Assembly (NCBI GenBank): GCA_019745395.1
Contig: JAIETG010000013.1
Location: 124,001-188,000 of the forward strand
Reading direction: 5' to 3'
DNA length: 64,000 bases
Origin: Rhabdochlamydiaceae bacterium
GTDB lineage: Bacteria; Chlamydiota; Chlamydiia; Chlamydiales; Rhabdochlamydiaceae
How positions within the stretch are numbered: the first letter of the stretch is position 1; the number at the start of each line of letters is the position of its first letter. The notes below the pieces were generated by a model. It did no database searches, was not told the DNA's origin, and saw only the letters and a list, made by a program, of their open reading frames with translations. Made by a program: the position numbers and the translations under genes. Below are positions 33,981 through 42,858 of this stretch, one piece after another.

Positions 33981-35204
33981 TTATAGTAGTTTTGTCCCAG
34001 AGTAGGGTCTTGCAACTGCTTTTGAGTTTGGAGATCTCGATCTTGAGCCGGTTGTTGGACTCCTAGATCTGGAGCGTCTGGTTGCATTTATTGATTCTGA
34101 TGATCTATCGGACCTGGTTCCTGTATTGGCATAGATCGGAAGTTTTGTCTGTTCAGAAGGTCTTTGTATGTTTAGATCTTTTTTGGTTGCAGCTGTGGGA
34201 ATTGTAGGAGCTCCTTTAAAGAGCGAATATCCCAACATCGTAACCAGTAATCCTGCCCCTGCATAAGCTACAGGAGCTTCTGCAAATTTAGTAACAATGT
34301 GCGTTTGTAACTCTGGTGACTGCGCAGCTAAGCTAAGGTATGCGACCACTGGATAGTGAATATGAGAAATGCAAAAACTAACAAGGCTTGTAGCTAAGGA
34401 TAAAGCACCTTTCATTTGATAGAGTTTCCAAAGCAATTGAAACTGAGATCCTGCAGCCATAACTGTTGCAAAAGCTATCCATGGGTTGTTTGTAGCCAAG
34501 GTTGTTAGGGTGTTAAAGTGATATCCTACACCGACTACAAGCGCTGCTGTCATTATGGTATTAGCAATGCGGATGTACGGTTTGAGGGTTTTTTCGGCTG
34601 AGGCATACATCTTTTTAAAAGGCGCTCCTACGTAGTTTCCTATTGTATCGATTGCAAGTTTGGAAACGGCTCCGGCAAGAGCTCCCATCTGAGGGTCTTG
34701 GCCAAATAATAGGGAAACGCCTGCGCCTATAAGTCCCCCACTAGACAAGGAGCTGATAGCGGGCATTTTGGAGCTTAGAAAGTAGGGGATAATAACCGAG
34801 GCTGCAAGAGCTGCAGCGGGCCATGGGCCTTCTGCGGTTTTTCCGGAAGTGACGTCTTTTGGTAGTTCTGGTAGCTGTAGTAGGGAGAAAATGGTAGGAA
34901 GGGAGGTTTTGATCCAAGGAGCTGCAGTAGTTGCCATGGTGGAGACTACAGCTGCGACCTTACCTATCGTAGTTTCTGGCCCAATACATGTGTCATAAGC
35001 TGGATTTGAGGTGTTTGAGGGGTCTTTAGCGGTGCCGTTAAAATACTGCTCTTGGATCTTTCCTGAGCAGTTTTGCCCCCAAGTTTGCGCGCTTGCAAAA
35101 AAAGATTTTACAGATTCCGTTGTAGACGTGCAAATACCTGTAATATCGTGCTTACAGATATCGAATAGAGAATTAGGTGTGCCGTTTATTGCATCAGTTG
35201 ACAT
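33981..35204 (-). CDS. Member of the G-Q-G-DT membrane-protein family
   Basis: Unrecognised 407-residue protein. Cys-containing hydrophilic region to ~80, then five or six hydrophobic segments. Residues ~156-200 read GGLIGAGVSLLFGQDPQMG, GALAGAVSKLAIDTIGN and FKKMY, the signature also found in two neighbours. The last ~65 residues are Ser/Arg/Thr-rich and disordered (RRSRSRSPTTGSRSRSP), a run that could be a phosphorylation or RNA-binding-type tail. The start is ATG 35204 with GGAG upstream (AGGAGACTTAACAAATG). The gene has its own terminator. Confidence 0.75.
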   Translation of the reverse strand: MSTDAINGTPNSLFDICKHDITGICTSTTESVKSFFASAQTWGQNCSGKIQEQYFNGTAKDPSNTSNPAYDTCIGPETTIGKVAAVVSTMATTAAPWIKTSLPTIFSLLQLPELPKDVTSGKTAEGPWPAAALAASVIIPYFLSSKMPAISSLSSGGLIGAGVSLLFGQDPQMGALAGAVSKLAIDTIGNYVGAPFKKMYASAEKTLKPYIRIANTIMTAALVVGVGYHFNTLTTLATNNPWIAFATVMAAGSQFQLLWKLYQMKGALSLATSLVSFCISHIHYPVVAYLSLAAQSPELQTHIVTKFAEAPVAYAGAGLLVTMLGYSLFKGAPTIPTAATKKDLNIQRPSEQTKLPIYANTGTRSDRSSESINATRRSRSRSPTTGSRSRSPNSKAVARPYSGTKLL

Positions 35205-35380
35205 TTGTTAAGTCTCCTTTTGTTGTGATGCGTTGATTTTAGCACTTATTAATTATAATATCAATTATTACGTAACTTTATAATTTTGTTTACTTAGTGA
35301 AATAAATGTTTATATTTCTTTCGTTAAAAGATTTTTTTAAAAACCGAGAAAATCTATTCGTTAGAATTTTTTCACTAAAA

Positions 35381-35411
35381 AAGAGTCTTCTGCTATCGCC
35401 AGAAGAGTCTT
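35381..35411 (-). terminator. Terminator at the end of the 510-residue gene
   Basis: AAGAGTCTTCTG (35381-35392) pairs with CAGAAGAGTCTT (35400-35411) with one mismatch and a seven-base loop; on the minus strand CTTTTTTAGTG follows the start of the stem. It overlaps the stop codon. Confidence 0.7.
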
Positions 35412-36925
35412 CGATATTGATAAGCAAGCAGGGCTGTTCCTGTTGCAAGTAGGGTCCCAATCCCTGTATAGAAGTAAGGTGAGCTGGGTAGATCATCTGA
35501 AGATGGGGTGGGTAGCGTCGCGAGGCTTAAATAGGCGACAGCAGGTAGTAGCGCGTGAGGGGCTACTGTGTTGATCGTGCTTCTGCTCCAACTGCTTAAC
35601 CCGTAGAGAATAGTGACGGGAAACAGGCTTAAAAAAGCAGGGGATGTTAGCGTGTTAGCTGCTTCATATTGGAATAACTCTGTTGTTTCTCCGACAAATT
35701 GTCCTGTTAGTAATCCAAGAGCTGCCATTACTGTTAGAGCAAAGGGTAATCCATTTCCGAATGAATTTACTCTTTCTTGTAGACCTCGATTGCTAAGGTA
35801 TTTGAGGTAGAGATTTTCTAAGGGGAAGAATGTAAGGGTGTCGATGGCCATTTGAGCGGTGCTGCCTTTTAATGCTCCTAAAATTGGGTTTTGTCCCCAC
35901 AAAACTGAAGCTGCAGCCCCAATAGCCGCACCTGCGGGAAGGGATCTTGTTAATTGTTTTTGTGTTAGGCCGAAAGCTGGCAATGCGAAGAAGCTTACTG
36001 CAGAAGCTGTGATAATACTTAGGGATGTAGCTATGCTTTTCACGCTACTCTTAGTTTGTTCTGGTAAAGCGGTTACGTTGAGATAGGGGTATGCGTTAAA
36101 CAAAGAGGAAAGTCCGGTCTGCCCTACAACAAATAAAGACGACAATGTAGTCTGTTTCATAGATTTTTTTATTTCTTCCCAAGCAGGACCCGTTGCTCGA
36201 TATATAGCTGGAGAGCACTCAGTGAAGTTGCAGCATAGGAATTTGTCTTTGGTTATGGTTGCGTGTAATCCGCAATCGAATAAGGGAATTACGCATCCAT
36301 CTACTATGGTGGAGTTGCTGGATTGGGCATAACAGGTTCCTTCGGTTATTCCGAAATAGCCTTGGAGCTTTTTCGCTGCGCTATTACCCAGTTCCGCTGT
36401 CTTGTTATACGCTACGTCTCGAACGTATTTTGATGTGTTTTTGGCTACTTCTGTGCTGTACGTTAGATCTTCTATAATCATTGAGGTATTTTCAATTCGT
36501 GAGTTCACTATTTTCATAAGCTTTATTGCATTAGTTTCAGTTTCTTTATAGAGTGCTAATGCATTTGTCTGAATGGACTGCCATGCTCCGAGGATGTTTT
36601 TTCTGAAAAGCACTAATTGGTGGAGTATTTTGGCTGTTTCTTTTTGTAATTGACCAGATTTGGTTTTTGCTTTAGTCCTAACGGTAGCAATTTGTTGCCC
36701 GATGTTTGTTTCTTCTAGAAATTCTGTGGTTTTTACTGAGATTAATTCTAAGGTTTGATTTTCTAAAGAGGGCGTGGAGGCGTTTATTTGAAACTGATTA
36801 GCCTCAAATACTTCTTTTGCGACGGTGCTTGCTAAATTTCTAGCGGATTCAACGATTTGTGTTGTGTTTGCGTTGTTGTAAGCGCTGTACAATGAACTAG
36901 TGATATTTGATAGCATTGAGAACAT
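35393..36925 (-). CDS. Member of the G-Q-G-DT membrane-protein family, long form
   Basis: Unrecognised 510-residue protein. The first ~190 residues are helical and hydrophilic with heptad-like repeats, probably a coiled coil (NIGQQIATVRTKAKTK, LALYKETETNAIKLMK). A Cys-rich loop follows (GTCYA, GCVIPLFDCG, CCNFTECSP; 197-238). The rest is hydrophobic: five or more segments, with the shared signature AGAAIGAAASVLWGQNPILG (331-350), LKGSTAQMAIDT (352-363) and NLYLKYL. The Cys-rich loop suggests an oxidising location such as the periplasm. The Cys pattern is not seen in the 367-residue paralogue. Confidence 0.75.
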   Translation of the reverse strand: MFSMLSNITSSLYSAYNNANTTQIVESARNLASTVAKEVFEANQFQINASTPSLENQTLELISVKTTEFLEETNIGQQIATVRTKAKTKSGQLQKETAKILHQLVLFRKNILGAWQSIQTNALALYKETETNAIKLMKIVNSRIENTSMIIEDLTYSTEVAKNTSKYVRDVAYNKTAELGNSAAKKLQGYFGITEGTCYAQSSNSTIVDGCVIPLFDCGLHATITKDKFLCCNFTECSPAIYRATGPAWEEIKKSMKQTTLSSLFVVGQTGLSSLFNAYPYLNVTALPEQTKSSVKSIATSLSIITASAVSFFALPAFGLTQKQLTRSLPAGAAIGAAASVLWGQNPILGALKGSTAQMAIDTLTFFPLENLYLKYLSNRGLQERVNSFGNGLPFALTVMAALGLLTGQFVGETTELFQYEAANTLTSPAFLSLFPVTILYGLSSWSRSTINTVAPHALLPAVAYLSLATLPTPSSDDLPSSPYFYTGIGTLLATGTALLAYQYRRLFWR

Positions 36926-37050
36926 GATGTTTTCTTAACCTCTATTTCATTGATTAATTGCGTTTTTTATCTTTAAGTTTTTTGCCGTATTTGAGTTTTT
37001 ATGTGCGCTAGTTTTTTTAACCGATGGAGGTGAAGAGCGGGGAGATTTTA

Positions 37051-37084
37051 TTTATGAAGCCCGTGAAGTCACGGGCTTCATAAA
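37051..37084 (-). terminator. Terminator after the 211-residue gene
   Basis: TTTATGAAGCCCGTGA (37051-37066) and its exact reverse complement (37069-37084) enclose two bases; AT-rich sequence follows on both sides. It ends the gene at 37092. Confidence 0.82.
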
Positions 37085-37091
37085 ATTAAAT

Positions 37092-37727
37092 TTATCTTTT
37101 TTCTTGAGAATTTTTCGGTGATGGGGTGGCTAAGTCTGTTAAAACAATCGCTGTTATTGTTCCTGCGGCAGCAGCACTCAAGAGTGCAAATGCGAGGTTA
37201 GTTGAATCTTTATCGACCATAAGAGGTTGTACTGTCTTCATGACCTTATCTATTGCTTTAATGCTAAGCCCCAGGGTCATCAAATATCCTCCAAGAGGAA
37301 ATTTTTTAGAGGGAAACTCCGCCATGCGAGTGAGGACCTTAGCTGGAGATAGGTAGTCAAAGGCGTTGACTAGCGCTCCTGTAGTGGCAGAACCGACACC
37401 AATAAATACTCCGGGATGTATAGGAGCTGTTCCTAAAGCTTCCTCGGCAGTTGTTGTTTGGTTAAGGTCTTGAGCTAAGGCATTAGTCAGAGGTTTTGCT
37501 AGGGCGACTCCGGTTCCTATGGCAACAGCGGTATCAAATTTTTTTCTGTTTTCTTTGCTTTCATTAAGACTGTTAATTCCGTAAGAAAAAAGTCTTTGAG
37601 AAATGGCTGCTACCGTTGCAATAAGCATACGGGGAACTCGGGGATCGTTTGGTGACTTACTCTGCGTGTAACCCATGGCAACAGTGGCTGCTGCTGCAAA
37701 TGCGGCGGTTTCAATAGTTGCAAACAT
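37092..37727 (-). CDS. Hydrophobic Ala/Gly-rich lineage-specific protein
   Basis: Unrecognised 211-residue protein starting at ATG 37727. Alternating hydrophobic segments (IETAAFAAAATVAMGY, FIGVGSATTGALVNA, LAFALLSAAAAGTITAIVL) and short charged loops fill the length; the last ten residues are hydrophilic. Perhaps four membrane helices of low hydrophobicity. It sits at the edge of the set of orphan membrane genes and has its own terminator. I see no clear copy of the G-Q-G-DT signature, so membership of that family is unproven. Confidence 0.65.
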   Translation of the reverse strand: MFATIETAAFAAAATVAMGYTQSKSPNDPRVPRMLIATVAAISQRLFSYGINSLNESKENRKKFDTAVAIGTGVALAKPLTNALAQDLNQTTTAEEALGTAPIHPGVFIGVGSATTGALVNAFDYLSPAKVLTRMAEFPSKKFPLGGYLMTLGLSIKAIDKVMKTVQPLMVDKDSTNLAFALLSAAAAGTITAIVLTDLATPSPKNSQEKR

Positions 37728-37850
37728 AAAATGTTGTCTCCGGGTACTTTTTTTGGTCTTTATTTTATACGATTATTCATTAAAAGAAAATACGTAACTT
37801 ATTTCTTGTCTCTCTATATATTTTAAAGATACGTCTTTAATATTTTATTT

Positions 37851-39134
37851 TTACAGGTCGCTAAAATCTTTTTTAGTTAGTATGTGTGGTTCTCCCTCAG
37901 ATTTAGCTACTAAAACAGCGCAGCAGGTGTCGCTAAGTACGTTAACTGTAGTGCGGCACATATCTAAAATACGATCCACCGCCATGAATAGAGCTATCCC
38001 TTCAGGAGGGAGGCCAAACGCTTTCAAAATGACGACAATGGCGACCAAGCTAGCGGCGGGAATGCCCGCTACTCCCATGGAAGTGACAAGAGCTAAAAGC
38101 ACGAAAATAACTTGAGCTGAGAATGTAAGCTCTATTCCATAGACTTGTGCGATAAATAAGGCTCCAACGCATTCATAGAGGGCAGATCCTGCCATGTTAA
38201 GAGAGTTCCCCAGGGGAACGACTAAACTACAGATTCGGTTAGATACGCCGGCTCTTTTCTCTACGCATTCAATGGTTATAGGAAGAGTTGCAGAAGAGGA
38301 GCTGGTCGAAAAAGCTGTGATTAGGGCAGGGGCCATAGCTTTAAAATGCGTAATAGGGTTTAGCTTTCCAATGTATTTTAAAAAAAGAGGAAGAACAACC
38401 AGGCTAAAAAGCAGTAGCCCAATAAGTACTGTTATAAAAAATACTCCTAAGGAAGCTAGCGATTTGTATCCCGTAGTAGCCGCTACTTTAGCAACTAAGC
38501 AAAAGACCCCCAAGGGAAGGCATTTCATGATGATATGTGTGATTTGAATCATCGTTTGAAAGAGCCCTTGAAAAAACTGTTGGAGAGTTTGTGAAGTGGA
38601 AGAGGGTACTTTAGAAAGAGCATATCCAAAGAGAAGTCCAAAGAAGATGAGCCCTAACATATTTCCTCGAGCTAAAGCATCTAGGATGTTGGATGGGATG
38701 ATGCTTAGGAGAAGTTGGGAAATTCCCATTGCTTCATGAGCTTCTAGTTGAGCTCCAATTGAGGGAAGATTTTGTGATTCTAGAGACTGTTTTAATGCTT
38801 CGGAATGCCCTGGTTGGAAAATATGGACGCAAAGAAGTCCAATTAAGACGGCAGAAAGGCTTGTGATTATATAAAAAGCTAAAGTCTTGAGCCCGATTTT
38901 TTTGAAAGAGGCATCCCCTCCAATGCGGGAAATTCCAGAAATAATAGAGGAAAGAACTAGAGGAACGACGATGAGGGTTAAAGCATGGATGAAAAGAGTC
39001 CCCAAAAGGTCGAAAATACTGTAATATGAAATCCCGAAGATTTCAGCCTTCGTGCCTGTTAAATTCCCCACAATAAAGGCTAAGACAATAGCCGCAAAGA
39101 CTTTCCAAGGGCTTTTGTTTTTTTTTGAAGACAT
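37851..39134 (-). CDS. Dicarboxylate/glutamate:cation symporter
   Basis: The 427-residue carrier has the DAACS/GltP family marks: TSSSSATLPITIE (the SSSAT hairpin motif, helix loop 1), GNSLNMAGSALYE (NMDGTA-like) and SDTCCAVLVAKSE near the C-terminus. Eight helices and two re-entrant loops fit the length. Members take up glutamate, aspartate or C4-dicarboxylates with protons or sodium. The NMDGTA motif reads NMAGSA, so the cation site may be altered. It is divergent from ispG, with both promoters in 39135-39252. Confidence 0.9.
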   Translation of the reverse strand: MSSKKNKSPWKVFAAIVLAFIVGNLTGTKAEIFGISYYSIFDLLGTLFIHALTLIVVPLVLSSIISGISRIGGDASFKKIGLKTLAFYIITSLSAVLIGLLCVHIFQPGHSEALKQSLESQNLPSIGAQLEAHEAMGISQLLLSIIPSNILDALARGNMLGLIFFGLLFGYALSKVPSSTSQTLQQFFQGLFQTMIQITHIIMKCLPLGVFCLVAKVAATTGYKSLASLGVFFITVLIGLLLFSLVVLPLFLKYIGKLNPITHFKAMAPALITAFSTSSSSATLPITIECVEKRAGVSNRICSLVVPLGNSLNMAGSALYECVGALFIAQVYGIELTFSAQVIFVLLALVTSMGVAGIPAASLVAIVVILKAFGLPPEGIALFMAVDRILDMCRTTVNVLSDTCCAVLVAKSEGEPHILTKKDFSDL

Positions 39135-39252
39135 GAAAACTCCTATAGTTAAAGGGCGCTAAGTGTAAGAAATATCAAAAGAGAAATCAACTTTTTTTGC
39201 TGTTTTTTATTTAATTTTACGTAATGCTACTCTGCAAAAACGTGAGGCAATT

Positions 39253-41112
39253 ATGCGTTACTGCGAAGAGATATTTGAAACAAAGCGAAGAAAGACGAGA
39301 GAAGTGTTTGTCGGATCTGTAGGAGTTGGGGGAAATAACCCTATTAGAATCCAGTCAATGACGACCTCTAGTACACGCGATGTCGAGGCTACCGTATCGC
39401 AGATTCTGCGGTTAGAACAGATGGGGTGCGAGATAGCACGTGTTACTGTGCAGGGTATAAAAGAGGCAGAAGCCTGTGAAGCTATTGCAAGCAGCCTTAT
39501 TCAAAAAGGGTGTAAGATCCCTTTAGTAGCAGATATTCATTTTTATCCGCCAGCTGCCATGAAAGCGGTAGAGTTTGTGCATAAAATACGGATCAATCCA
39601 GGAAATTTTGCAGATAAAAGAGCTCTATTTATTCAAAGAGATTACGAGGAAAGTTCTTATCAGGCAGAACTGGCAAAAATTGAGGACACCTTCGCCCCTT
39701 TAGTGGAGAAATGCAAAACCTTAAAAAAATCGATGCGTATTGGTACCAACCACGGCTCTTTATCTGATCGGATTATGAATCGGTATGGGGATACTCCTCA
39801 TGGGATGGTGGAATCGGCCTTGGAATTTACAAGGATTTGCCGTAAATACGACTTTCATGATCTGGTTTTCTCTATGAAATCTAGCAATCCTCTCGTGATG
39901 ATACAAGCCTATCGGTTGCTTGCCGCCGAGATGCTGCGACTTGGTTGGGATTACCCCTTTCATTTGGGAGTCACAGAAGCTGGAGAGGGGGAAGATGGGC
40001 GGATCAAGTCTTCTATCGGGATTGGATCTCTTCTTCTTGATGGAATCGGAGAGACAATTCGAGTTTCTTTAACGGAAGATCCCTGGCAGGAAATCGATCC
40101 TTGTAAACGGTTGATTTCTTGGGCAAATAGCAAAGTTCATCAAAAAGGAGCTTCTTTTCTGCAAGAAGTGAGAGATCCGTATTCTTGGCAAAAATCTCCT
40201 TCTTTGATTAAGCCTCCTTTGCATTCAGATGGATCTGTTTTGGTGAAAATTTCTCAAGAAGAGGCTTTGCATGAAGACTTTTTTAAAGGATGGGACTTGC
40301 AGGCAATTGATAAGCCAGATCTTCTTTGGATCCCAGATATTTCCCTTGAGCAGTGGAATCAAACGCCTCAGGCAAAAAAACTACGAGAAGCACGCATTGA
40401 AGTTTTAACGCAAGAAAAGGTCGTTTTTCTAGAAGATGCAAAAAAAGAAGCCTCCGCAGATCAGGTGCTTTGGATCCGCTCTGTGAGAGACGAGGATTTG
40501 CTGCTTATGCTGGAGCATACACCTAAGTTCTTTGTTTTTTCGGGAGGAGAGGGTTCTTATGCGCACCAAGGCAGAAAGCTTTTTGCTTGGATGCGGGAAA
40601 AACAGATAACGATTCCTGTTGTTTTGTTGTTTAGTGCTTTGGACTTGGACTTACATGATGCTTTAATCCATGCTTCGGCCGAATGTGGATCTCTTCTAGT
40701 ATCTGGGATGTTTGATGGGATTTGTCTGGATATCCGGGCTCCTTTCTTGGAAAGAAAAAAAACGAGCTTTGCTCTATTGCAAGCAGCTCGTAAAAAAGCC
40801 ACAAAAACCGAGTTCATTTCTTGCCCTGGATGTGGACGTACTCTTTTTGATCTACAAGCTGTTTCTAAGAGAATTCGCGATAGAACATGCCACCTTCCAG
40901 GAGTCCGTATTGCTATCATGGGCTGTATAGTCAATGGGCCTGGGGAGATGGCTGATGCGGACTTTGGTTATGTCGGCTCAAAAGCTGGAAAAATCGATCT
41001 ATATGTAGGGAAGAAATGTGTGGAGAAAAACATCGATTTTCAGGATGCGGATGAGCGTCTAATTGCCCTTATCCAATCTTGTGGCAAATGGGTTGATCCC
41101 GTTGTTTGTTAA
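39253..41112 (+). CDS. ispG: 4-hydroxy-3-methylbut-2-enyl diphosphate synthase (large form)
   Basis: IspG (GcpE) makes HMBPP from MEcPP in the non-mevalonate isoprenoid pathway using a [4Fe-4S] cluster. The N-terminal barrel has RIQSMTTSSTRD, ADIHFYP and HKIRINPGNF. The cluster ligands are in CPGCG (C524, C527) and MGCIVNGPGEMADADFG (C558, then the conserved Glu). A ~250-residue insertion between about 290 and 510 is typical of chlamydial and plant IspG and explains the 619-residue length. Starts at ATG 39253 with GAGG upstream. Confidence 0.95.
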   Translation: MRYCEEIFETKRRKTREVFVGSVGVGGNNPIRIQSMTTSSTRDVEATVSQILRLEQMGCEIARVTVQGIKEAEACEAIASSLIQKGCKIPLVADIHFYPPAAMKAVEFVHKIRINPGNFADKRALFIQRDYEESSYQAELAKIEDTFAPLVEKCKTLKKSMRIGTNHGSLSDRIMNRYGDTPHGMVESALEFTRICRKYDFHDLVFSMKSSNPLVMIQAYRLLAAEMLRLGWDYPFHLGVTEAGEGEDGRIKSSIGIGSLLLDGIGETIRVSLTEDPWQEIDPCKRLISWANSKVHQKGASFLQEVRDPYSWQKSPSLIKPPLHSDGSVLVKISQEEALHEDFFKGWDLQAIDKPDLLWIPDISLEQWNQTPQAKKLREARIEVLTQEKVVFLEDAKKEASADQVLWIRSVRDEDLLLMLEHTPKFFVFSGGEGSYAHQGRKLFAWMREKQITIPVVLLFSALDLDLHDALIHASAECGSLLVSGMFDGICLDIRAPFLERKKTSFALLQAARKKATKTEFISCPGCGRTLFDLQAVSKRIRDRTCHLPGVRIAIMGCIVNGPGEMADADFGYVGSKAGKIDLYVGKKCVEKNIDFQDADERLIALIQSCGKWVDPVVC

Positions 41113-41118
41113 AAATTA

Positions 41119-41447
41119 GTGTTTTACAATAATTTTACAATTATTAGTTTGTAAAATCATTAAAATGTTATAATAAGAATTGGAGCGAAAGTGCTTGATT
41201 AGCATCAGTAGCTCTACCAAGGCGATTTGCTTACAAGTTTCTCCCTGAAGTTGTTTTTTAACAGCTTGAAGATTTTTGTAGGGTTCTTGCGGTATCATGA
41301 GCTCTAATAGAGTTAGGACTTTTATCGTGATCTATAGAATGCGTAAAGTCCCCCTCAGCGTAGGAAAACAGATCGTCTTGTTCTATTTTTGAGTTTTTTA
41401 ATTGTTACTCCCTAGTAGTAAGAGAGATGATGTCTTAGTGAACATTT
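41119..41447 (-). pseudogene. Possible decayed gene in the ispG-rarA spacer
   Basis: The 477-base gap 41113-41589 has no intact long gene. On the minus strand three frames read protein-like in succession: MFTKTSSLLLLGSNN from ATG near 41447, then SKIEQDDLFSYAEGDF and THSIDHDKSPNSIRAH, then YKNLQAVKKQLQGETCKQIA and LVELLMLIKHF. Each is interrupted by a stop or lacks a start, as in a frameshifted gene. The 60-residue ATG reading at 41116-41298 is the last part. No parent family recognised; an RNA gene or chance is possible. Confidence 0.35.
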
Positions 41448-41589
41448 TTCCGATTTGGGGGTATTTAAAAAAATACTTTAAAATAGTATTATCAAGCTTA
41501 GGAGTGATTTGCTTGCACTTAGGACCTTCTCCTCAAGAGGAGTTGGCGATGGAGTGTGGGGCTTTTGTCCTTAGGGACGAAAGAACAAA

Positions 41590-42858
41590 TCACTCTCTTT
41601 TTTTTAGCAGGTCCCTTAATTTAGCAAAGTAGTCCTTTCTTTTTTTCATTTCCCGTTCTTCTCCCCGCTCTTTAGGGTGGTAGAAATTTTGCCTTTCTAC
41701 ATTTTCTGGGAAATAGTCCTGGCCGGAAAATCCCTCCGGAGTGTCGTGGTCGTAGAGATAGTCTTTTCCATATCCCATTTTCCGTAAAAGAGAAGTAGAA
41801 GCATTGATTAGATGAGGGGGAGGGGGAAGGTGAGAGGTTTGCTCTGCCAATTTCTGCGCTGCTTGCATGGCCGTATAAGAAGCATTGCTTTTAGGAGAAA
41901 GGGCTAGAAAAATAGCAGCTTCAGCTAAGGCAAGATCTCCCTCTGGGGCCCCTAACCTCTCAAATGTTTGCCAGGCCATAAGAGTTATTTGTTGCGCTTT
42001 GGGATCTGCTAACCCGATATCTTCTACAGCAATTCTTAAAAGCCTCCTTGCAATGAAATCTCGATCTTCTCCTGCTTGCAACATACGAGTAATCCAATAG
42101 AGCGCTGCATCGGGGTCAGAACCTCGGATAGATTTGTGAAGAGCTGAGATCAACTGGTAGTGTTGATCGCCTGAAGCGTCATAAAGAGGGGCTTTTATGC
42201 TTAGTAGCTGGGATACTTCTTCTATGGTTAGAGGTTTTTCCGAATGCCTCGATAGTAAACTTTCTACGTTGTTCAGAAGGTGTCTGGCGTCTCCCTTTGC
42301 CTCTTGAAGAAAATAGATTTTAGCCTCTTCTGTAAGGTCAAGATGTGTATGAAGAAGAGCTCTTTCTAAGATGTTTTTCAAAGCATCGTCATCTAAAGCC
42401 TTTAAGGTAAGGATTCTAAGCCGAGAAAGAAGAGCGCTAGTTAGATGGAAAGAAGGATTTTCTGTAGTAGCACCTATGAGAGAAAAAGTGCCTTTTTCTA
42501 AAAAGGGAAGAAGGGCGTCTTGCTGGGTTTTATTTAAACGGTGGATTTCATCGATGAACAAGATGTTTTGTTTATATAAAAGAGGCATGCTTTCGATGTC
42601 TTGGATCCATTTTTTGAGCTCGGGGATTCCTTGAGTTGCGGGATGGAGGTAGAACGTTTGCGCTGTAAATGAACGGATGTAGATTCGCGCAAGCGATGTC
42701 TTTCCGCAGCCGGGTGGTCCCCACAAAAGGAGGGAAAGAGGGTTTTTATTTTCTAAAGTCGAGGGGATAAGCCCGTGCTGATGGAGAAGGTGATTTTGTC
42801 CAAAAAATTGAGAAAGCTGAGAGGGTCTTAGCTCTTCAGCTAGGGGTTTTTTTGTCAT
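41590..42858 (-). CDS. rarA: Replication-associated recombination protein A (AAA+ ATPase)
   Basis: RarA/MgsA is a clamp-loader-like ATPase that acts at stalled replication forks. Motifs are GPPGCGKTSLA (Walker A), ILFIDEIHRL (Walker B), a sensor GATTENPSF and a C-terminal domain with RKMGYGKDYLYDH and EDIGLADPKA. I prefer ATG 42858 (MTKKPLAEELRP); ATG 42879 would add seven residues. Either start overlaps the end of the upstream APC transporter gene, so the two are co-translated. A weak hairpin at about 41566-41584 next to a T-rich tract lies just past its 3' end. Confidence 0.92.
   Translation of the reverse strand: MTKKPLAEELRPSQLSQFFGQNHLLHQHGLIPSTLENKNPLSLLLWGPPGCGKTSLARIYIRSFTAQTFYLHPATQGIPELKKWIQDIESMPLLYKQNILFIDEIHRLNKTQQDALLPFLEKGTFSLIGATTENPSFHLTSALLSRLRILTLKALDDDALKNILERALLHTHLDLTEEAKIYFLQEAKGDARHLLNNVESLLSRHSEKPLTIEEVSQLLSIKAPLYDASGDQHYQLISALHKSIRGSDPDAALYWITRMLQAGEDRDFIARRLLRIAVEDIGLADPKAQQITLMAWQTFERLGAPEGDLALAEAAIFLALSPKSNASYTAMQAAQKLAEQTSHLPPPPHLINASTSLLRKMGYGKDYLYDHDTPEGFSGQDYFPENVERQNFYHPKERGEEREMKKRKDYFAKLRDLLKKRE

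Noticed and set aside
41402-41632. Plus-strand ORF of 76 codons before rarA
   Set aside because: It runs into the rarA 3' end and has no start signal or recognisable sequence.
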